In this document: positions 56,985 through 64,000 of the stretch, piece by piece | Position numbering within the stretch: the first letter of the stretch is position 1 | How the letters are laid out: each line of letters begins with the position of its first letter | DNA from: Bimastos eiseni | Lineage: Eukaryota > Annelida > Clitellata > Crassiclitellata > Lumbricidae | Direction: 5' to 3' | Assembly (NCBI GenBank): GCA_959347315.1 | Contig: OY365814.1 | Span: 5,148,864 to 5,212,863 of the forward strand | Length of the DNA: 64,000 bases | Made by a program: the position numbers and the translations under genes | Notes under the pieces: model-generated | Database searches by the model: none | The model's input: the letters and a program-made list of their open reading frames with translations, nothing else | What the model was told of the DNA's origin: nothing

Positions 56985-57175
56985 TTGAGATTCAATGTTT
57001 TCATTGCCGTTGATTTTGCTGATGGTGTTGAAGTATCAATGCCGTTGGTTTGACAGATACTGTTAAAATTTCAATGGTTTTACCGATGGCATAAAAGAGT
57101 TGAGATTCAATGGTGGTTTTGCCGATAGTGTTGAAATTTCAATGCCGATGGTTTACAAGGGTTGTGTTTCACAGC
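56985..57175. repeat. Word array TTTTGCCGATGGTGTTGAAA
   Basis: Repeated words GTTGAGATTCAATGGTGG and GTTGAAATTTCAATGCCG, the same as at 55785-55880. Confidence 0.65.
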
Positions 57176-57534
57176 AAAATTATTGGTTGGACAATGAGAT
57201 TAGGGTTGTAAGAGCCAACAGAGGTGAAGTTTCAAAGTTTTAAGTTCCGAATCGGTATACGTGCTAAGTGTTTGCATGCAATTTGGTCTTGAGAAAATAT
57301 TTTTGCTTCTATAGCGGCTTGAATCAACCCCAAGTTGGTATTTTGAAAGCGGCCGGCCCCCTATCCACGTGTGGGCACTACACTGGAATAAATGGTATGA
57401 TTTGTCACAAAAATCAATACATTGTAATTTTTCAAGTTGCACCAAAACCCAATAATTGTCATAAAAATTCATACTCGTCAAATATTAAAATGCAAAGTCA
57501 TCGGCTTTTATGAATATCTAGATTCCTCATTCGA

Positions 57535-57625
57535 TCTCATTCGATCTCTTCCTCCCCTCACCCCTCTCTCTTTCACTCTCACTCTCACCCTTTTCCATCC
57601 CCTTTCTCCCCCTTTCTTTCCATTC

Positions 57626-57656
<31 letters not shown>

Positions 57657-58160
57657 ATTCACTCCATCTCTGTCCCTCTCTCATTCTCTCGCTTCCTCCC
57701 CCTCATCCACTCTCTCTTCCTCTTTTTCACTCTCTTTCATTCCATCCTTCTCTACCTCTCACCTCCTCTTTCCTCCTCTCTTTCATTCCATCCCTCTCTC
57801 CCACTCTCTTCCCCAATCTCTATCTCATTCTTTTTCTACCTCCCATCACCATCTCCCCTCCTCTCTTTCAATCTCTTTCACTCCCTCTCATTCTCTCTCT
57901 CTCTTCATCCCCCTTTCCTTCTTTCACTCCATCCCTCCCTCCCTCTCTCTCTCGCTCTCTCTCTATCTCTTCCTCCCCTCACCTCTTCTTTCCTCCTCTC
58001 TTTCATTCCATCTCTTCCACTCTCTACTCTTCTCACTCTCATTTTCTTTCTTCCTCCTTTCCCCTCCTCTCTCCTCCTCTCTTTCTCTCTCTTTCACACT
58101 CTCTTATTATCTCCACTCCATCTCTTCCTTCCTTCCTTCCTCCCTCCCTTCCTCCTATTT
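57535..58160. repeat. Pyrimidine (CT/CCT) tract
   Basis: About 620 bp almost purely C and T; the 254-codon Ser/Leu/Pro frame across it is a composition artefact. Confidence 0.9.
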
Positions 58161-58299
58161 TAGGTGCTCAACTTATTCTGAATTGTTCAACTGAATTTTG
58201 ATTACTGTGCAATGCTAATTGTCATTAGAAATGTTCAAATGGCTTATAAAAGTAGAAGCGGTATCGATTAATACAATTTTCCTAAGTATATAAGTAGGC

Positions 58300-58520
58300 C
58301 CTAGAAGCTGGATTGATGAGAAAACCAGACCTAAATCGAAGCTGAATTTATGAAAAAATCTGTTTTAATTAAAACAGGATTGACGAAAATAATCTTTCTT
58401 GAATTGAAGCTGGATTGTTGAAAAATTATGTTTAAATGCAAGCAGAAATGAAGAAAAGAATCAAACTTCAATAGAAGCTGTTTTGATGAGAAATATTTGC
58501 GCCAAAATAAACTGAGCACC
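58300..58520. repeat. Array of AAGCTGGATTGATGAAAA units
   Basis: Five or six degenerate units of about 36 bp in plus orientation (GAAGCTGGATTGATGAGAAA, GAAGCTGAATTTATGAAAAA, GAAGCTGGATTGTTGAAAAA). Confidence 0.75.
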
Positions 58521-58672
58521 TAAAATAAAAGATCACCAATTTATCATATGCGCTATTCCGTTATCGTCAAGGAATATGCGGTTAACGATTCAAGTGAGGC
58601 TAAAGGGTTAACTAAAATATGATGCAAAGATATGACAGCTCGACCTACTTACAGCGCACTGAACATAAGCAA

Positions 58673-59044
58673 TTAAGCATGGCGGCGCTGAGCCTTGCCA
58701 TCTAATATTGCCAGATAGTTGCTGCCCGATAATTCTCCTGTCAAGTCGATGACGTGCTTGTAGAGCACCTCAAGAAGATTACGATAGAATTCAATTGCTT
58801 GGAGACCGAAAGGGAAATAAAAGGTTACTTGCGTGTGTACTGTTGCGGACTCCTTTCGGCGACGACCATGCTGTCGTAATGGATTTAATCGAGGTGCTAT
58901 AGAAGTCAATGAATGATCGGGCCAGTCAGGCAGTTCGGTATACATTGGCATCCCATCCTCCTTACGAGGTTCCCCACCAGGAAAAGAGAAACCCTTCTGG
59001 CGCCTTCGAACCTTCGCTCGACGCCATCTTAAAAGTGACTTCAA
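58673..59044 (-). CDS. Unidentified 123-codon frame, weak MRPL52-like motif
   Basis: The minus-strand frame reads KVRRRQKGFSFPGGEPRKED, MPMYTELPDWPD and RLNPLRQHGRRRKESA. The LPDW followed by a basic RR stretch vaguely recalls mitochondrial ribosomal protein L52 (YGPLTDLPDW...), but the rest does not match. A possible donor (CAA/GTAACC) after RRRKESATVHTQ would make it one exon. Confidence 0.25.
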   Translation of the reverse strand: MKSLLRWRRAKVRRRQKGFSFPGGEPRKEDGMPMYTELPDWPDHSLTSIAPRLNPLRQHGRRRKESATVHTQVTFYFPFGLQAIEFYRNLLEVLYKHVIDLTGELSGSNYLAILDGKAQRRHA

Positions 59045-60535
59045 GATCCATATAATCTTCTTCTATGCCTTCTATGCCGCGGTTCTCGGGCAGAGGGTGA
59101 TGATGGGTCCCTCTTCACCGTCAGGGTTCTTACTTTCCATTCGACAGACTCGAGGCTGAACTAGGCGATAATTGGACGAGATAAAGCTGACGACGGTGCT
59201 ATACAAACGCGCTACTTTACATAGGACAAATTGCAGGACTTAGTGAGGCCTATACTATTAATAATGACGACACCTTCAGATAGCCATTTAAATCAAATGC
59301 CGCTTTATTACAATTATCATAAACTTTCTGTCAGAACGAAATAATATGCAGAGATACACTTCTATCTCATAAATTAAGAAAAGGCGTCACAACAAATCAA
59401 CTAATGGCATACAGTTGTTCAAGGCGGCTCACTATGACATGTACACATTGAACTACACAAAAGTCAATTAATCTTCGCAATACTTCGGCTCCATATTAAC
59501 CGTCATGACTATTTACTGGCCGCTATAAAGACATCGAAAACTTATTCACTACCACTAATCTCTTGTGCCCATGACCCATCATCTACACAATCTACACAAA
59601 ACAACTACACAAAATTCAGTCACAACCTCCATAATACAAATGGCGGCCGAAAGCGCAATGATCAAGCCGGAGTTTCTCTAACTTCTCGATTAGCCAAAGT
59701 TACTGCCAGATAGGGTTCAAAACCTTCCTCGCCCGTGTCCAGATCCTATCCTCATGCTCCCTTCCATGGATGCTTGGGTCTATGGCGAAATTTTACTGGA
59801 TAAAAATCGTAAATTGCAAGCTACAAGAAACCCAACTTCTTTAACGGAAGCGACGACAACAACAAAGGAAAGATGCACTATACAAAGAGCCTACATCATA
59901 CTACAATTATATAGCGCAACTGTTCCTCTCTTTAGTTACATTGACTAGCTAATCTAAATAAAACTATCGCTTAATAATCTAATAAAGATCAACCTTAAGT
60001 GCAAAAAAATTACTTTTCGTCACAGTACTGTATTTGGTGATGAATGACACATGAATGTCAAGTCGGTTTCATGTGTGACGATAATAATAGAAGATTGGGT
60101 TTTTCTGGACCCTCTTTTATCTGGTTGATATGGCGCAATCGTTGCATTTCGTTAAGAGATTGTTGATTACATATATAGGCCTAATCATCAATGATGATGT
60201 AAACTTTCCGAAGTGGAGCTCGTCACGAAAGACTCTTTTGAGTGGTTTAACGATATTTAATTTTTTGCATTTTGGTAATTTGTTTCTCAATGTTTTTGTT
60301 TTGTCCGCAAACATTTGATACATTGCATTGTCATGCAAGCCTGAAATGTGTGCAAAATTTCAGCTCTTTAGGTCGACGAGAACATATCTAAAAAGAGCTG
60401 AAATAAGTCGTACCAACCGTGGCAAACTTTATGCAAGCCAAGTTAATTAAAAGAGGGTGAAAAAGACTTGGTACTATAATTTTTATTCACACGAATTAAT
60501 TTCAGATTTATTAAGATGGCCAGAAGACAGTATTA
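59045..60535. other. No gene recognised
   Basis: AT-rich; a TAGGCCTA at about 60176; short frames without motifs. Confidence 0.45.
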
Positions 60536-60539
60536 TTTT

Positions 60540-61040
60540 TTTAAAGTAGAAACTAGATTGATTATAATAATTATTATTTAATGGAAGCTGGATCGATGAA
60601 GAGAATTTAAAATTGTGTTTTAGAGTAGGCCTATTTAGGCTAATTAAAAAAATTTTGATCAGAATTTCCATTTTGTCATCAATAGAACTTCTATTATTAT
60701 GCAAGATATTTTCATCTATCTAGCTTCAATTCATCCATATTTCTCTTCGTCGATCCAGCTTCCATTTAGGTATATTTCATTCAATCAATCAAGCTGCCAT
60801 TAAGTGTAATTCTTTTCATCAATCCAGCCTTCACTTCGGTACATTTCTTTTCATCAATCGGGCTTTCGCTCGCCTACATGGCCTTGTTTACACAGATTCC
60901 ACGTCCATCGTAACGACATTCTCACGTCAATCAAGCATGACATTTTCATTGATCCAGCTTCCATTTATGCATGAATTCTTTCGTCAGTCCAGTTTCTACT
61001 TGCAAATTTTTTTTCCATCGATCCCGTCTCCACATAAAGC
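60540..61040. repeat. Foldback-like array of CTGGATTGATG units
   Basis: Left, plus-oriented words (ATGGAAGCTGGATCGATGAA, 60580-60600) face a longer right arm (60690-61030) with inverse units such as CATCAATCCAGCCTTCACTT and GATCCAGCTTCCATTTA. The unit is that of 15400, 33760 and 58300. Confidence 0.7.
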
Positions 61041-62039
61041 TACAGTCGGAATCTATGCACGTCAACAAATGTGAGGACGGGTCAAAAAATAGGTTAAAAT
61101 ACACTAGAAGCTCCATGGTATAATAAAATAGGTTAAAATACACTTTACCCGATATACGAAACTAACACTAACCTTAACCGACCCTCACGATGAGAAGACG
61201 TTATTGTGGATGATACCTTCGTATTATACACTGAAATAAATCCAAAATTAATTCGGGTGAATAAAAATTATAGTACCAAAGACTTCTTCTGAACCACCTA
61301 CACAATGTAGAACCCGTGTAATGTTAGGCTATGAATTTTTTTTCGGCCGTCACCGCAAACTATTTCTCCCTAACCAATGTTTCGCCTAATACGGTGCCAT
61401 TAAAATCAGCGAGATTTTACAATTGTGAGGACGATAGATTCATACATTGTTGAAACTGTGGATATATGCAAGAATCGTTTTTGACTTAAATTAACAACAT
61501 ATTTTAAGGCTTTTCAGTCAGAGGCATAAAGCATTTCAACCTGGAACATAAAAAAAATATTTATAATGTGCTATAATGACGGTAGCCTACTATGCTATTT
61601 GTTCAACCATTTGTGCAGGCTTTTGAACAATAAATAGCCATGTTTAGACGATAGCTAAAATTATTTCTCAATTTTTTATCGTCCATGTTTTGTCAAAGAT
61701 TGTTCAAATATACTGCACACTTGTAAAATGGCGTCTATTTCTTTAGCCTGTTTGCGGTAATAAGCCTAGGCTACAGCGTATATTTAATTTCCTTGCTGTC
61801 AGGAAGGTCAGGATCAAATTACAAGCCACGTCAAAATTGTTATATTATGTTATTTCAATCTCACATCTATTCATATTCTCAACCGTGAATATAATACTTG
61901 AGTTGCAATCTTTGGACATATAACTTACTTCATTATTTGTGTTAATTATCTAAACCTAACATTGTCACCATATCTTAATTTTTTTTGTATTTTTGCTGCC
62001 AGCGTTGTTGCTACGACCGGTTTTCTTTTGTCTTTTTGT
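61041..62039. other. No gene recognised
   Basis: A direct repeat AAAATAGGTTAAAATACACT occurs at about 61087 and 61126. AT-rich otherwise; the end may be 5' flank of the LINE. Confidence 0.4.
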
Positions 62040-63890
62040 TCAGCTGCATTTTGGACATTGCTTATTTTCTTGTGACATTTTATAGTTCTTTTATTGTTGT
62101 TCTTGTTTTTTTTGCATTTTTGGTCCTTATTATTTTTTGACCATGAACTCTAAACCAATTAAATTAGTTAAATGCATGCTATGTTCTCATGCCTTAAATC
62201 ATCAACCGACGTGTATTAATTGCTCTATCTGCAACGATTGCAGTCACTTCCATGTCTCAAAGAATTCCAGATCATGGTTTTGCCCTAATTGTAATTCCAA
62301 ATTATTTCCCTTTAATCATAATAACAGACAATGGTGAATTTAATGATTGTTTGCATGAAATGTTCTCTTAAGTCTATTGCTAGATCACTAAGGGAAGGTT
62401 CTTGGCTAAACCTTTTTCATGAACCTGATGCAAATAGACCACTCATTAATATTGACAATTAATAGACATAGAAAATGTACTATCACTGATGAAAATTGAT
62501 CGAGACCTGGTTGGACTCTATCTCAGCATGTAATATTCACATCCAAGGATATCCCTTTGAGTATAGATGTAGGGCAGAGGGCAAGGGTGGGTAGTGGGCT
62601 TTTCTATTAGGGACGCTATTAACCATAGAATTGTTCACACCACAATACTTACGAATCACTGATCATAAAAGTCCCATCGTCTGATGGCTCTTACTTTATT
62701 ACTGAAGTAATACACGGGCCATCTGTTCTCATCCTGGACACCTTTATTGATGAATAGAACCAAGTACTGATCATTATGCAACCAAAAAAGGACGCATATG
62801 TCATAGGTGATTTAAAAATCGATCTATGGATAACCCAGGAACATACATTGACCAACTCTTTTCTCGATCTCATGATTTCCTTTCACTTTCTCCAAGTCAT
62901 TACTCAACCCACCCGGATCACGCCTACAACCGCCTATATCATTGATAATGTGCTAACCAATAGAATTTTTAATATTAAGGACTCTGCAATACTGATTGAT
63001 GATATCTCAGATCTCCTACCAATCATGGTATGGATTGAATCACGCCACAAAACGACTAAAACATCATTGTTTGCACCCTGCCATCAAACTGATATAAATG
63101 CCAGAGAAATCTTTAGAGAATTGCTAAGCCAGCTTGACTGGTCTGAAGTAACGGATCACTGCAACCTTAATGACCCAACATCTGCATAATATGATGTCTT
63201 CTTGTTGAAACTTAAATCAGTGTATGACAAAGCTTTTCCTTTTATTATTAAAAAATCCAATCCACCAAGGACCCCTCACCAACCACGGATCACTTTCGCT
63301 CTTTTGAAATCATGCAAAACCAAAACTTAACTGCATACTAAATTAATGAAAAATCCCACACCAGCGAATAAAAGGAAATTCTTAAAATTTCGAAAAAAAT
63401 TTCAGGCTGTATAGATTGGATTAGTAGAGCAAAAGTTTTATGCCATTGCATTTACGAAATATAGCAATGATCAAAAACAAAAATGGAAAATAATTAAGAC
63501 CATCCTAAGAGTAAAACCACATGATCACATGTTAAATCTATCTCGCACAACGGAGTCGAAATTGTAGATGGAAAAATTAATAGCTAACAAATGTTACACC
63601 AACATTACCTGTGTTGCACAGGACCTGGTAGATAAAATTCCTCGGTCTGAGAACTCTGTTAATACATACTTGAACCCTACCCGTACCTCTTCTTTTGCAA
63701 TCTTTCCAGCCACACCTGATGAACTTGTTAACCTGAGTCACTTGCTTAAAATTACTTCTAGCTCAGGTCATGACGACCTAATTCCATGTCTAATTAAACC
63801 TATTTAAACCTTTTTGTCTCACCACTAGCTGCCGAAATCAACTGCTCGCTCTCAATTAGTATTCTCCCTAGTTGGCTCAAATTAACCATA
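62040..63890 (+). mobile_element. CR1/L2-like LINE, degenerate
   Basis: 62137-62337 encodes a small Cys-rich finger (CMLCS, CINCSICNDC, WFCPNC, spaced like a PHD-type ORF1 finger). 62776-63189 encodes the C-terminal half of an APE-type endonuclease: YVIGDLKIDL, FLDLMISFHFLQVITQPTRI, YIIDNVLTN, DDISDLLP (the SDH His is Leu). 63568-63807 holds the N-terminal reverse-transcriptase region with LVNLSHLLKITSSSGHDDLI. Frame breaks show it is inactive; it loses similarity near 63890. Confidence 0.85.
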
Positions 63891-64000
63891 GCAATATAAC
63901 CATAACCATATTGTTTATTGGTTCCAAAAATATTACAAGATAAATCAGAGAGAACATAAACATAGTCACAATCGTATTGGGAACAAGGAAACAAAAACCC

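Noticed and set aside
57437..58201. 254-codon plus-strand frame
   Set aside because: Lies over a CT-only tract; Ser/Leu/Pro composition with no motif.

Overview
This is nuclear DNA from an animal, most likely a marine invertebrate. It is AT-rich and intron-rich, with GT-AG (and one GC-AG) splice sites, short exons kilobases apart, and a dense load of transposon remnants and microsatellites. No bacterial-style operons, rRNA or convincing tRNA genes are visible. The exact phylum cannot be fixed from this window; the DEG/ENaC channel, the mixture of CR1/L2-, RTE-, hAT- and piggyBac-like elements and the over-abundant octamer TAGGCCTA fit a marine deuterostome or lophotrochozoan.

Three exon-intron genes can be reconstructed on the plus strand from protein motifs and matching intron phases. 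(1) A compact TKL/MLK-like protein kinase, exons at 7490-7892, 8535-8716, 11115-11230, 12740-12808 and probably 13066-13112, with a DFG-to-DFD change, a one-base frameshift and a GC splice donor, so it may be a pseudogene. (2) An SH3-domain protein, exons at 16512-16546, 17150-17267, 19307-19526, 20047-20126 and probably 23009-23190. (3) A DEG/ENaC (ASIC/FaNaC-like) sodium channel, exons at 24218-24372, 31286-31373, 32614-32762, 36702-36800, 38526-38655 and 40066-40514. The only N-terminal channel exon in the window (727-1033) lies on the minus strand, yet its splice phase fits the plus-strand exon 2 exactly. A possible first exon of a BTB/T1 (NVGG) protein lies at 52188-52231, and an intronless acidic repeat protein may be encoded at 47162-48553 on the minus strand.

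The rest is mostly repeats. LINE pieces lie at 9035-10610, 17830-18260, 25600-26090, 31915-32380, 40975-41393, 50558-51110, 52740-52915, 53330-53640 and 62040-63890. Channel intron 2 holds a nest of non-autonomous DNA transposons (26411-29289) with recognisable 8-bp target duplications. Downstream of the channel gene a perfect 73-bp direct repeat (40699-40771 and 44381-44453) brackets a block with a broken Polinton/adintovirus-like remnant. A decayed piggyBac transposon follows at about 45130-46729.

The most unusual signal is a set of repeat loci built from short tandem words (12-16 bp words such as CCATTTTGTCC or TGCGACATTTTGA, next to roughly 36-bp units containing AAGCTGGATTGATGAAAAG). The same modules recur side by side at several places (14.8-15.8, 23.9-24.2, 33.8-34.9, 52.9-53.2, 58.3-58.5, 60.5-61.0 kb), which suggests a modular foldback-type mobile element family.
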